From the NCBI GenBank assembly GCA_038248955.1, contig JBBRWW010000091.1:1-11955 (forward strand): a DNA stretch of 11,955 nucleotides, read 5' to 3'. Origin of the DNA: Lysobacter_K sp038248955. Its GTDB lineage: Bacteria > Pseudomonadota > Gammaproteobacteria > Xanthomonadales > Xanthomonadaceae. Positions 1 to 7,274 of the stretch are shown here, piece by piece. The translations under genes were made by a program, and so were the position numbers. The notes under the pieces were generated by a model. That model was not told where the DNA came from and did no database searches. It worked only from the letters and a program-made list of their open reading frames with translations. Position 1 is the first letter of the stretch; the number at the start of each line of letters is the position of its first letter.

Positions 1-52
1 CACTGAGGACGGCGCGCGGCCGGCGACGCGGCCATCGCCAGCTACCGCGGTT
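1..52 (-). other. Left-edge stretch downstream of zwf; possible start of a next minus-strand gene
   Basis: Only 52 bases lie beyond the zwf stop. On the minus strand an ATG (CAT at 33-35) lies 17 bp after the zwf stop and opens a frame that stays open to the window edge, starting MAASPAARRPQ. No clear Shine-Dalgarno sequence precedes it, and eleven residues are too few to recognise a protein. In related bacteria zwf is often followed by other sugar-catabolism genes such as glk, pgl or edd, so a co-transcribed gene here is plausible, but this is inference only. Confidence 0.2.
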
Positions 53-1462
53 TCAGCCCGACGGGATGTCGGCGGCCTCGGTGTCGGTGGCCTTGGGGTC
101 GTGCCAGTCGTGGTCGCCCGCCATGATGCGGCGCGCCGCGGCCGGCCCCCAGCTGCCCGGCTCGTAGATCTCCACGGGCGTGGCATGCGTGAGCGCGGGG
201 TCGATCACGCGCCATGCCGCCTCGACGCTGTCGCCGCTGGTGAACAGCGCGGGGTCGCCGCGCAGGGCATCGTGCAGCAGGCGCTCGTAGGGCAACGTCC
301 CGCTCGCCGCCTCATGACGGGCGATGAGTTCCACCTGCTCGCCCAGCATCGCGTCGCCATGCTGCTTGACGCGCGCGCCCAGCGAGATCGTCACCTGGGG
401 GCTGAGGCGGAAACGGAAATAGTCGGCACCGGGCGCGGGCGCGGCATCGAACACCGTGAGCGGCGGGCGCTTGAGTTTCACCAGCACCTCGGTCGCGGTG
501 ACGGGCAGGCACTTGCCGGCGCGGATGTGGAACGGCACGCTCGCCCAGCGCCAGGTATCGATATGCAGGCGCATCGCCGCAAAGGTCTCGACCTGCGAGT
601 CCGGCGCGACGCCTTTTTCGTCGCGGTAGCCGCGGAACTGTCCGCGCACCACGCAAGAGGGGTCCAGCGGTTGCATCGCCCGGAACAGCCGCAGTTTCTC
701 CGCGCGCACGCCGCCCTGGCCCTGCCCCACCGGGGCATCCATCGCCAGCAGCGCGACGACCTGCAGCATGTGGTTCTGGACCACGTCGCGGATTGCGCCG
801 ACCTCCTCGTAGAACGAGCCGCGGCCCTGCACCCCGAATTCCTCGGCCATGGTGATCTGCACGCTGTCGACATAGGTGCGGTTCCACAGCGGTTCCAGGA
901 AGGTGTTGGCGAAGCGGAAATACAGCAGGTTCTGCACCGCCTCCTTGCCCAGGTAATGGTCGATGCGGAAGATCGACGTCTCCGGGAACACCTCGTGGAC
1001 CGTGCGGTTGAGCGCCAGTGCCGAGGCAAGGTCGCGGCCGAACGGTTTCTCCACGACGATGCGCGCGCCGTCGCCGGCGCAGCCCACGTCGGCCAGCCCG
1101 CGCACCACGGCGCCGAACATGCTGGGCGGGATCGCGAGGTAGTGCAGCGGGCGGGTGGCGCTGCCCAGCGCCTGCTTCAGGCGCTGGTAGGTGCCCGGAT
1201 CCTGGTAGTCGCCGTCGACATAGCGCAGTTGCGCCGACAGGGCGGCGAACGCGTCCTCATCGACGCCGCCGTTGTGCTCCAGGCTGTCGCGCGCGCGTTC
1301 GCGCAGTTTGTCCAGCGTCCAGCCCGCGCGCGCCATGCCGATGATCGGCATGTCGAGGTCGCCCGAGCGCACCAGGGCCTGCAGGGCCGGGAAGATCTTC
1401 TTGTGCGCCAGGTCGCCGGTGGCGCCGAAGAAGACGAAGGCATCGGAACGGGGCTCGGTCAC
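53..1462 (-). CDS. zwf: Glucose-6-phosphate 1-dehydrogenase
   Basis: Cytosolic enzyme oxidising glucose 6-phosphate to 6-phosphogluconolactone with NAD(P)+, the entry to the oxidative pentose phosphate and Entner-Doudoroff pathways. The 469-residue product is within the usual size for the family. Seen directly: the N-terminal Rossmann loop GATGDLAHKK (residues 13-22), EKPFG (138-142) and the substrate signature RIDHYLGKE (166-174). The following NHMLQ has His231, 62 residues after His169, the same spacing as the catalytic and phosphate-binding histidines of the Leuconostoc enzyme (from memory). The GTG start at 1460-1462 was chosen because an AGGAG sits 7 bp upstream and the glycine-rich loop falls at the expected distance. 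The frame stays open further upstream, but that stretch lies over the phosphorylase gene. The gene lies 22 bp downstream of the phosphorylase stop and is probably co-transcribed with it. No odd substitutions were noticed. Confidence 0.96.
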   Translation of the reverse strand: MTEPRSDAFVFFGATGDLAHKKIFPALQALVRSGDLDMPIIGMARAGWTLDKLRERARDSLEHNGGVDEDAFAALSAQLRYVDGDYQDPGTYQRLKQALGSATRPLHYLAIPPSMFGAVVRGLADVGCAGDGARIVVEKPFGRDLASALALNRTVHEVFPETSIFRIDHYLGKEAVQNLLYFRFANTFLEPLWNRTYVDSVQITMAEEFGVQGRGSFYEEVGAIRDVVQNHMLQVVALLAMDAPVGQGQGGVRAEKLRLFRAMQPLDPSCVVRGQFRGYRDEKGVAPDSQVETFAAMRLHIDTWRWASVPFHIRAGKCLPVTATEVLVKLKRPPLTVFDAAPAPGADYFRFRLSPQVTISLGARVKQHGDAMLGEQVELIARHEAASGTLPYERLLHDALRGDPALFTSGDSVEAAWRVIDPALTHATPVEIYEPGSWGPAAARRIMAGDHDWHDPKATDTEAADIPSG

Positions 1463-1469
1463 GGGGGCG

Positions 1470-1474
1470 CTCCT
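1470..1474 (-). promoter_or_regulatory. Ribosome binding site deciding the zwf GTG start
   Basis: On the minus strand AGGAG is followed by seven bases and then GTG. It lies wholly in the 22-bp gap between the phosphorylase stop and zwf. It supports the GTG start, because the only longer readings of the zwf frame run into the upstream gene. Confidence 0.75.
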
Positions 1475-1484
1475 GGGTCGACGG

Positions 1485-3008
1485 TCAGGATGCCGCGGTG
1501 ATCGTGAAGATGTCGGGATGCGCCGTGGCGTATTCCAGCGCGTATTCGAGTTCGCCCGGCGATTGGGCGTGGACCTGCAGCAGCGGCTCGCCGGCAACGA
1601 CCTTGTCGCCGATCCGCAGCCGGCAATCGATGCCCGCGGCAGCGCTGCGCGGGGCACCGGCGAGCTTGGCGATGTTCGCCAGGCGGCGGTTGTCGACGCC
1701 GCCGACCACGCCGCTGGCGGTGGCCAGCACCGGTTGCGAATGCGCGGACATGGCCGGCTCGCTGAAACCGCCCTGCGCCTCGCAGATGGCGAGGAACTTG
1801 CGCAGCGCCGCGCCGCTGTCCAGCAGTGCGGTCGCCGTGGCGCGGCCCTGGCCCTGGCCTGGGAACGCGCCCGCGCCCGGTGCGATGTCCAGCAGCGCGG
1901 CGGCGATGTCCAGGGAGCGTTCGCGCAGGTCGGGCGGCGCCTGCATCTCGCCGCGCAGCACGCGCAGCACGTCGCGCGCCTCCAGCGCCGGGCCGATCCC
2001 GTAGCCGACCGGTTGCCGCCCATCCGTACGCAGCACCGAGAGGGTCAGGCCCAGCGCGCGCGCGGTCACCAGCAGGCGCGCCTCGAGCGCATCGGCGGCC
2101 TCGTCCGAACGCACCTTGGCGGTTGGCCCGACCGGGATGTCGATCAGCACGTGCGAGGAACCGGCGGCGGCCTTCTTCGACAGCACACTGGCGACCAGCT
2201 GCCCATCGCTGTCGAAATCCAGCGGCCGTCCGACCCGGATCAGCACGTCGTCGGCCGGGCTCAGGCGCACGTTGCCGCCCCACACGACGCAGCCGTTTTC
2301 CTGTTCCACCACGCGCCGCATCGCGGCCAGGTCCAGGGTCACCGGCGCCATGACTTCCATCGTGTCGGCGGTACCGGCCGGCGAGGTGATTGCCCGCGAC
2401 GAGGTCTTGGGGATCCGGTGCCCGGCGGCGGCGATGATGGCGACCACGATCGGCGTGGTGCGGTTGCCCGGCAGCCCGCCGACGCAGTGCTTGTCGAGCA
2501 CCGGCCCGCCGCCCCACTCGATGCGCTGGCCCACCGCGACCATCGCCCGGGTCAGGCCGATGGTCTCGTCGTGGTCCAGCCGGCCGCCGGCGCAGGCGGT
2601 CACGAGCGCGGCGAGTTCGATATCCGACAGGCGGTTGTCGACGGTGTCGCGCATCAGGCCCAGGAAGTCAGCCTCGTCGAGGCGATGGCCAAACACCTTG
2701 GCTCGCAGCGCCGGCGCCGACGCCGGTGCGTCGGGATGGCTGAAGACCGCCCACGCGTCCGCGCCGGGTTGCAGCGCGTTCCACGCCGCTTCCGACAGCG
2801 CGGCGATATCCAGCCCGAAGCGGTCGTCGGTGACCACGTTGAGGGTGGCGACCAGTTCGCGGCCGCCGCACTGCACCAGCACCCGGGTCAGCGCGCTGAA
2901 GCCTTCCGCCCGGCAGACGTCGCAATCGCGGTGCATGTAGACGACGGGCTGCTGGTAGGTGTCGACGCCGGCGCGCACCAGCCGCAGACGGTTGTGACCC
3001 CCGTTCAT
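1485..3008 (-). CDS. Putative thymidine phosphorylase (AMP-phosphorylase-like family)
   Basis: Predicted glycosyltransferase that cleaves a pyrimidine nucleoside or a nucleoside monophosphate with phosphate, releasing the base and a (deoxy)ribose-1-phosphate or ribose-1,5-bisphosphate. The 507-residue length fits the long branch of the family, which has an extra N-terminal domain compared with DeoA (about 440 aa). Visible motifs are the phosphate-binding DKHCVGGLPGNRTT (172-185), TSSRAITSPAGTADTMEV (202-219) and LSKKAAAGSSHVLIDIPVG beginning near residue 276. Archaeal relatives are AMP phosphorylases; the bacterial branch is annotated as putative thymidine phosphorylase, so the true substrate is open. 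The ATG at 3006-3008 is the first sensible start. The frame stays open for about another kilobase upstream, but that lies antisense to the ATP-grasp gene and looks like a GC-bias shadow. It heads the minus-strand unit with zwf and is divergent from the ATP-grasp gene. The PRPP-synthetase homologue I recall often accompanying this family is not in the window. Confidence 0.9.
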   Translation of the reverse strand: MNGGHNRLRLVRAGVDTYQQPVVYMHRDCDVCRAEGFSALTRVLVQCGGRELVATLNVVTDDRFGLDIAALSEAAWNALQPGADAWAVFSHPDAPASAPALRAKVFGHRLDEADFLGLMRDTVDNRLSDIELAALVTACAGGRLDHDETIGLTRAMVAVGQRIEWGGGPVLDKHCVGGLPGNRTTPIVVAIIAAAGHRIPKTSSRAITSPAGTADTMEVMAPVTLDLAAMRRVVEQENGCVVWGGNVRLSPADDVLIRVGRPLDFDSDGQLVASVLSKKAAAGSSHVLIDIPVGPTAKVRSDEAADALEARLLVTARALGLTLSVLRTDGRQPVGYGIGPALEARDVLRVLRGEMQAPPDLRERSLDIAAALLDIAPGAGAFPGQGQGRATATALLDSGAALRKFLAICEAQGGFSEPAMSAHSQPVLATASGVVGGVDNRRLANIAKLAGAPRSAAAGIDCRLRIGDKVVAGEPLLQVHAQSPGELEYALEYATAHPDIFTITAAS

Positions 3009-3134
3009 CGATGCGCCGCCGTCGTCACGCGTGGCCGGCAGCCCGCCATGCCCGCCTGGCGGCGGTGCATTGCGCCGAACGGCCGTTGCCGGCCGCGGTA
3101 GAGTGATGCTTCGATTCCCGCCTGGTCGCAGTGC
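3009..3134. promoter_or_regulatory. Divergent intergenic region between phosphorylase and ATP-grasp genes
   Basis: This 126-bp stretch must hold both divergent promoters. On the plus strand TAGAGT at 3099-3104, inside GGTAGAGTG, resembles a sigma70 -10 box (4 of 6) about 30 bp before the ATG, but no good -35 lies 16-18 bp further upstream. A small hairpin, CGGCCG-TTGC-CGGCCG at 3080-3095, lies just upstream of it and could be an operator or simply GC-rich chance. No convincing -10 was seen on the minus strand. Confidence 0.3.
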
Positions 3135-4466
3135 ATGAATGGCTTTCCACCTGTGGGTGATCCGGACGCGTGCGCCAGTGTCTGCTCGTCGGCGTCCACG
3201 GTCGAGGCATTGAATCGCGAATGTTTCTGCCTCGGTGTCGACCAGGCGGCATTGCATGCCGCGTTGACGGCGGTGCTCGGCGCGCACGGCCTGCCCGCGG
3301 CGATGGCGCAGTCGCACCCGCACCTGTTTTCGGCGCGGCCGGTATTCGTGGCGCGGCGCCAGATCGACCAGGTCGCGCAGGTGGTGGCCGCCGTCGAGGA
3401 GGTGACCGCCTTGCCGGCCTATCGGGCCGCCGTACTGGCGTGGGCCCCGGAGATTGCCCGGTTTGATCCGGGCTCGCCGGGCGGGTTGCTGGGGCTGGAT
3501 TTCCATCTCGCGCCTGACGGGCCGCGGCTGATCGAGATCAACACCAACCCCGGCGGGGTGCTGCTCAATGCGCTGCTCGGCCAGGCGCAACGGGTGTGCA
3601 TGCCGGACCTGACGCTGCCCGCCGCCGACGCCAGCCAGGTCGAGGCAGCCGTACTGGCGGCGCTGCTCACCGAGTGGCGACTGCAACGCGGCGACGCGGC
3701 ACTGGGCTTCGTGGCGATCGTCGACGAGTCGCCGCAGCAGCAGTACCTGTACCCGGAATTCGAGCTGTTCCGCGCACTGCTGCAGCGCCACGGCTACGGC
3801 GCCGCGATCTGCGCCCCCGCCGACCTGGTGCACCGGGACGGTCGCCTGTGGTGCGGCGATGCGCCGGTCGACCTGGTCTACAACCGGCTGACCGACTTCG
3901 CCTTGCAGCAATCGCCCCACGACGCGCTGCGCGCCGCGTACCTGGCCGGGGAGGTGGCGCTGAGCCCGCATCCGCGTGCCCACGCGCTATATGCCGACAA
4001 GCGCAACCTGGGCGTGCTCGGGGATCCGGGTTTCCTGCGGGCATCGGGTGCCAGCGCCTCCGCCGTGGCGGCCTTGGTGGCGGCGGTTCCGCACACCACG
4101 CTGGTGACGCCGGATAACCGCGAGGCGCTGTGGGCGGGTCGCCGGCAGCTGTTCTTCAAGCCCGCCGCGGGGTTTGGCAGCAAGGCCAGCTATCGCGGCG
4201 ACAAGCTGACCCGGCGGGTATGGGACGAAATGGGCGCTGGTGTGTACGTCGCCCAGCAGATCGTCGTGCCCAGCGAGCGCCACGTGGGGTCGGGTGCCGC
4301 TCCGCTGAAGGTCGACCTGCGCTGCTATGCGTATCGCGGCGAGGTGCTGCTGTATGCCGCGCGCGTGTACCAGGGCCAGACCACCAATTTCCGCACGCCC
4401 GGCGGTGGTTTCGCCCCGGTGCTGACGACGCACGGCGACGGTCCGGTGGACCTGCCGACCGCGTAG
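3135..4466 (+). CDS. Putative circularly permuted ATP-grasp enzyme, substrate unknown
   Basis: A 443-residue protein, probably a cytosolic ATP-dependent carboxylate-amine (peptide-bond-type) ligase. Seen directly: LDFHL at 121-125 followed by IEINTNPGG at 133-141. Asp122, Glu134 and Asn136 have the same spacing as the Mg-binding Asp/Glu/Asn of E. coli glutathionylspermidine synthetase (from memory). The ATP-binding lysine and glycine loop, FFKPAAGFGSKA (340-351), come about 200 residues later, followed by VYVAQQIVVP (probable adenine hinge), KVDLRCYAY with Arg396, and NFRTPGGGFAPV (418-429). In ordinary ATP-grasp enzymes the lysine/glycine loop comes before the E-x-N motif, so this order is permuted. 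YNRLTDF (249-255) is another distinctive block. No signal peptide or membrane segment was seen. The ATG at 3135 is used; it has no clear Shine-Dalgarno, and the family-like region begins near residue 25. The gene stands alone, so context gives no substrate. It may be a GspS-like, peptide-tailoring or other amide-forming ligase. Confidence 0.82.
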   Translation: MNGFPPVGDPDACASVCSSASTVEALNRECFCLGVDQAALHAALTAVLGAHGLPAAMAQSHPHLFSARPVFVARRQIDQVAQVVAAVEEVTALPAYRAAVLAWAPEIARFDPGSPGGLLGLDFHLAPDGPRLIEINTNPGGVLLNALLGQAQRVCMPDLTLPAADASQVEAAVLAALLTEWRLQRGDAALGFVAIVDESPQQQYLYPEFELFRALLQRHGYGAAICAPADLVHRDGRLWCGDAPVDLVYNRLTDFALQQSPHDALRAAYLAGEVALSPHPRAHALYADKRNLGVLGDPGFLRASGASASAVAALVAAVPHTTLVTPDNREALWAGRRQLFFKPAAGFGSKASYRGDKLTRRVWDEMGAGVYVAQQIVVPSERHVGSGAAPLKVDLRCYAYRGEVLLYAARVYQGQTTNFRTPGGGFAPVLTTHGDGPVDLPTA

Positions 4467-4492
4467 CGGTAGTGGCCGCTTGCACCCCGAAA

Positions 4493-4524
4493 CGCCGGAT
4501 GCGCGATGGGCCGGGCATCCGGCG
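4493..4524 (+). terminator. Perfect 10-bp hairpin after the ATP-grasp gene, possible terminator
   Basis: CGCCGGATGC at 4493-4502 and its exact reverse complement GCATCCGGCG at 4515-4524 are separated by 12 bases. The hairpin starts 27 bp after the ATP-grasp stop codon. It has no following run of T, so it is not a standard intrinsic terminator. It may act as an RNA-stabilising hairpin, a factor-assisted terminator or a REP-like element. Confidence 0.45.
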
Positions 4525-4619
4525 CGGCCGACCCCCTGTCCCTTGGTACACCGGCGACCACCGACCGGGGGCGCGCCCGGTATGTAATCCTTTGACCTGG
4601 AATTGGACCCGGCAGCGTG

Positions 4620-7178
4620 ATGGCAAACCCCCCTGACGTGGCATCCGAGCGGCGACTGGCGCGCTTTGCCGGGCGCATCGGGCTTGCCGTCGCAGCGATC
4701 GGCGCGGCCGTGCTGTGGGGATGGGCGTTCGACATCACGGCGTTGAAAAGCGTGGTTCCAGGCCTCGTGAACATGGCCGCCAACACGGCCGCGGCGTTTC
4801 TTCTGGCGGGCGTCGCGTTGTGGCTGCGGGCGCGGCCGGATGGGGTGGCGGAGGCGCCCATGCGCGCGTGGGCAGGGCGCTTGGCGGCGGCGATAGTGGC
4901 CGGCATCGGGCTGCTGACCCTCATCGAGTTCGCCTTCGGCCTTGACCTGGGCATTGACCAGGGGCTGTTCGCGGCCACTGCGCCGCCGCATGTGGTGCCC
5001 TATCCAGGGCGGATGGCGCTGATGAGTTCGGTGAACTTCAGCCTGCTCGGCGCGGCACTGCTGCTGCTGGATGTCGAGACGCGGCGCCGCTTGCGCCCGA
5101 GCAACTGGCTGGCGCTGCTGATCGCGGGCAATTCCGTCCTGGCGCTGCTGGGCTATCTCTACGGGGTCGACGCGCTGTATCGGGTCGCCTTGCTGACCGC
5201 CGTGTCGCTGCATACCGCCATCGCGTTCCTGGCGATCTGCGTCGGTGTCGCCTGCGCGCGCCCCGGCGCGCGCTTCGTGCGCCAGGTCGCCGGGGGCAGC
5301 GAGGCGGCGCTGGTCAACCGCCACCTGCTGCCGGCGGGAATCCTGATTCCCCCTGCGGTCGGCTGGCTGTGCCTGCAGGGCGTGGACGCCGGCTGGTACC
5401 CCGCCAACTTCGGCATCGCGGTTTTCGCGATCGGCAACGTCGCGGTTTTCGTGTCGCTGGCATGGTGGAGCGCACGCGCGCTGCAGCGCATCCACAACCA
5501 GCGCAATGCGGCGTCGCAGACCAGCGCCATGCAGTTGGCGATCCTCAACAGCGCCGATTTAACGGTGATCGCCACCGATACGCACGGCTTGATCCGATCG
5601 GTCAACGCCGGGGTGGAGAAGATGCTCGGCTACAGCGCCGCGGACCTGGTCGGCAAGCTGACCCCTGCAGTGCTGCACGACGCCGACGAGGTCACCCGCC
5701 GCGCGCTGGCGCTCACGCGGGAACTGGGGCGCGAAGTGGAACCGGGGTTCGACGCGCTGGTGGCCAAGGCGCGCCGGGGTGGCGGCGACGAGAACGACTG
5801 GACCTACATCCGCAAGGACGGCAGCCGATTCCCGGTGCGCCTGTCGGTCACCCCGTTGACCGATGCCGACGGCGATCTGACCGGGTTCCTGGGCATCGGC
5901 AAGGACGTCAGCGCGCAGAAGATCGCCGAGGAAGCGCTGCGCGGGAGCGAGCAGCGGATGCGGCTGATCGCCGAAAACCTGCCCGCGGTGGTGGGGTACG
6001 TTGATCGCGACGAGCGTTATCGGTTTGCCAATTCCATGCTCGCCACGCGCATCGGCATGGACACCGCCGCGCTGATCGGGCGGACGATCCGGGAGGTCCG
6101 CGGCGAGCGGATCTACGCCACCATCGCCGACCCCATCGCACGCGCGCTGCGAGGCGAACACGTCACGTTCGAGGGCAGGGGCCCGGAGACCGACGGTGAA
6201 CATTTCTATCGCTCGGTGTACGTGCCCGACGTCGGCCCCGAGGGTGACGCGCGCGGCTTCTACGCGATGATGTTCGACATCACCGACCTGACGACCAGCA
6301 AGCTGAAACTGGCCGCCAGCGAGGCGCGCTTGCGGCTGATCACCGACAACCTGCCGGTGTACATTTCGTATATCGACCACGAGCGGCGGTTCCGCTTCAA
6401 CAACGCCCCGTACGCGCAGTTCCTCGGCTGCCCGCTGCAGGAGATCACTGGCCAGCGGGTCGAGGATGTTGCCAGCGCGGGCAGCTACGCGTTGATCCAA
6501 CCACACCTGGACGAGGCATTCGCCGGCGTGCCGGTGACGTTCGAATTCGCCTTGCCCGAAGCCGGGAGGGCCTACCGTGGCACCTACATTCCCGACATCG
6601 ACGGGGCCGGCACGGTGGTCGGGGTGTATGGCCTGATCAATGACGTCAGCGAGCAGAAGGCCGTCGAGAACACGTTGCGGCAGATGGCGCAGTTCGACGG
6701 GCTCACCGGCCTGGCGAACCGCAGTCGCTACGTCGACAAACTGTCCGACGCGATCGCGCGCAGCGAGCGCACGGGGCAGCCGCTGGCGCTGATCTTCCTG
6801 GATCTGGATGACTTCAAGTCGGTGAACGACACCCTCGGCCACCAGGGCGGCGACCTCGCGCTGCAGGAGTTCGCCAGGCGCCTGACGGACAGCGTCCGCC
6901 CCACCGACACCGTGGCGCGCCTGGCGGGCGACGAGTTCGTGGTGATCATCGAGATGCTCAACGACGCGAGTGGCGCGGCTGTGGTGGCGACCAAGATCGC
7001 CGCCGCGATGCAGGTACCGTTCGTGATCTTCGGCCAGCAGCGGCAGTTCTCGGCCAGCATGGGCGTGGCCGTGCGGGGCCGTGGCGAGACCGATGCCGAA
7101 GCGTTGCTGCGGCGCGCCGATACGGCGCTGTATGCCGCCAAGGCCGCTGGCCGGGGCCGTTTCGTCGTCGCCCAATAG
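4620..7178 (+). CDS. Membrane diguanylate cyclase with three PAS domains and an AGDEF active site
   Basis: Predicted inner-membrane enzyme making cyclic di-GMP from two GTP in response to a membrane or PAS-sensed signal. The 852-residue protein starts with about eight hydrophobic segments (roughly residues 18-37, 48-68, 86-107, 132-152, 163-183, 188-210, 234-256 and 262-285). Three PAS-type domains follow (about 305-425, 443-560 and 567-685), then a GGDEF domain (about 690-852) opening with DGLTGLANR. The active-site signature reads AGDEF (769-773) rather than GGDEF; AGDEF is known to be active in Vibrio cholerae VCA0965. The RxxD product-inhibition site, RPTD (760-763), lies exactly five residues before it, so feedback inhibition is expected. 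There is no EAL domain. The second and third PAS domains resemble each other closely. ATG at 4620 was chosen; a GTG at 4617 directly before it is also possible, and no strong Shine-Dalgarno decides. It appears monocistronic. The sensed signal is unknown. Confidence 0.92.
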   Translation: MANPPDVASERRLARFAGRIGLAVAAIGAAVLWGWAFDITALKSVVPGLVNMAANTAAAFLLAGVALWLRARPDGVAEAPMRAWAGRLAAAIVAGIGLLTLIEFAFGLDLGIDQGLFAATAPPHVVPYPGRMALMSSVNFSLLGAALLLLDVETRRRLRPSNWLALLIAGNSVLALLGYLYGVDALYRVALLTAVSLHTAIAFLAICVGVACARPGARFVRQVAGGSEAALVNRHLLPAGILIPPAVGWLCLQGVDAGWYPANFGIAVFAIGNVAVFVSLAWWSARALQRIHNQRNAASQTSAMQLAILNSADLTVIATDTHGLIRSVNAGVEKMLGYSAADLVGKLTPAVLHDADEVTRRALALTRELGREVEPGFDALVAKARRGGGDENDWTYIRKDGSRFPVRLSVTPLTDADGDLTGFLGIGKDVSAQKIAEEALRGSEQRMRLIAENLPAVVGYVDRDERYRFANSMLATRIGMDTAALIGRTIREVRGERIYATIADPIARALRGEHVTFEGRGPETDGEHFYRSVYVPDVGPEGDARGFYAMMFDITDLTTSKLKLAASEARLRLITDNLPVYISYIDHERRFRFNNAPYAQFLGCPLQEITGQRVEDVASAGSYALIQPHLDEAFAGVPVTFEFALPEAGRAYRGTYIPDIDGAGTVVGVYGLINDVSEQKAVENTLRQMAQFDGLTGLANRSRYVDKLSDAIARSERTGQPLALIFLDLDDFKSVNDTLGHQGGDLALQEFARRLTDSVRPTDTVARLAGDEFVVIIEMLNDASGAAVVATKIAAAMQVPFVIFGQQRQFSASMGVAVRGRGETDAEALLRRADTALYAAKAAGRGRFVVAQ

Positions 7179-7239
7179 ACAGCCGACCCGACCGCCCACC
7201 CGACCAGCGCGCACGCGGCAAGCACCGCAGCCAGGGCGG

Positions 7240-7245
7240 TATGCT
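7240..7245 (+). promoter_or_regulatory. Possible -10 box before the glutamate-synthase-like gene
   Basis: TATGCT, preceded by GG, lies 29 bp upstream of the ATG at 7275 in the 96-bp gap after the cyclase gene. It matches the sigma70 -10 consensus at 4 of 6 positions. No convincing -35 box was found at the right spacing. The rest of the gap shows nothing else recognisable. Confidence 0.25.
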
Positions 7246-7274
7246 GGCGCGTACCCGCTGCCCACTCCTTGCCG

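Noticed and set aside
1463..2023. Long N-terminal extension of zwf
   Set aside because: It overlaps the phosphorylase gene in another frame. The family start and a good ribosome binding site both point to the GTG at 1460-1462.
101..3101. Long plus-strand open frames over zwf and the phosphorylase (for example 101-1501 and 1272-3101)
   Set aside because: They are antisense shadows of two confidently identified genes and have the same low-information composition.
3009..3983. Upstream extension of the phosphorylase frame to an 832-residue protein
   Set aside because: The added part is antisense to the well-supported ATP-grasp gene, is rich in Arg/Gln/His as expected of a GC-bias shadow, and shows no known domain. 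The phosphorylase family starts at about the ATG at 3008.
4564..4581. Palindrome ACCGGG-N6-CCCGGT before the cyclase gene as a terminator
   Set aside because: Short GC-only stem, no T-run, and easily expected by chance at this base composition.
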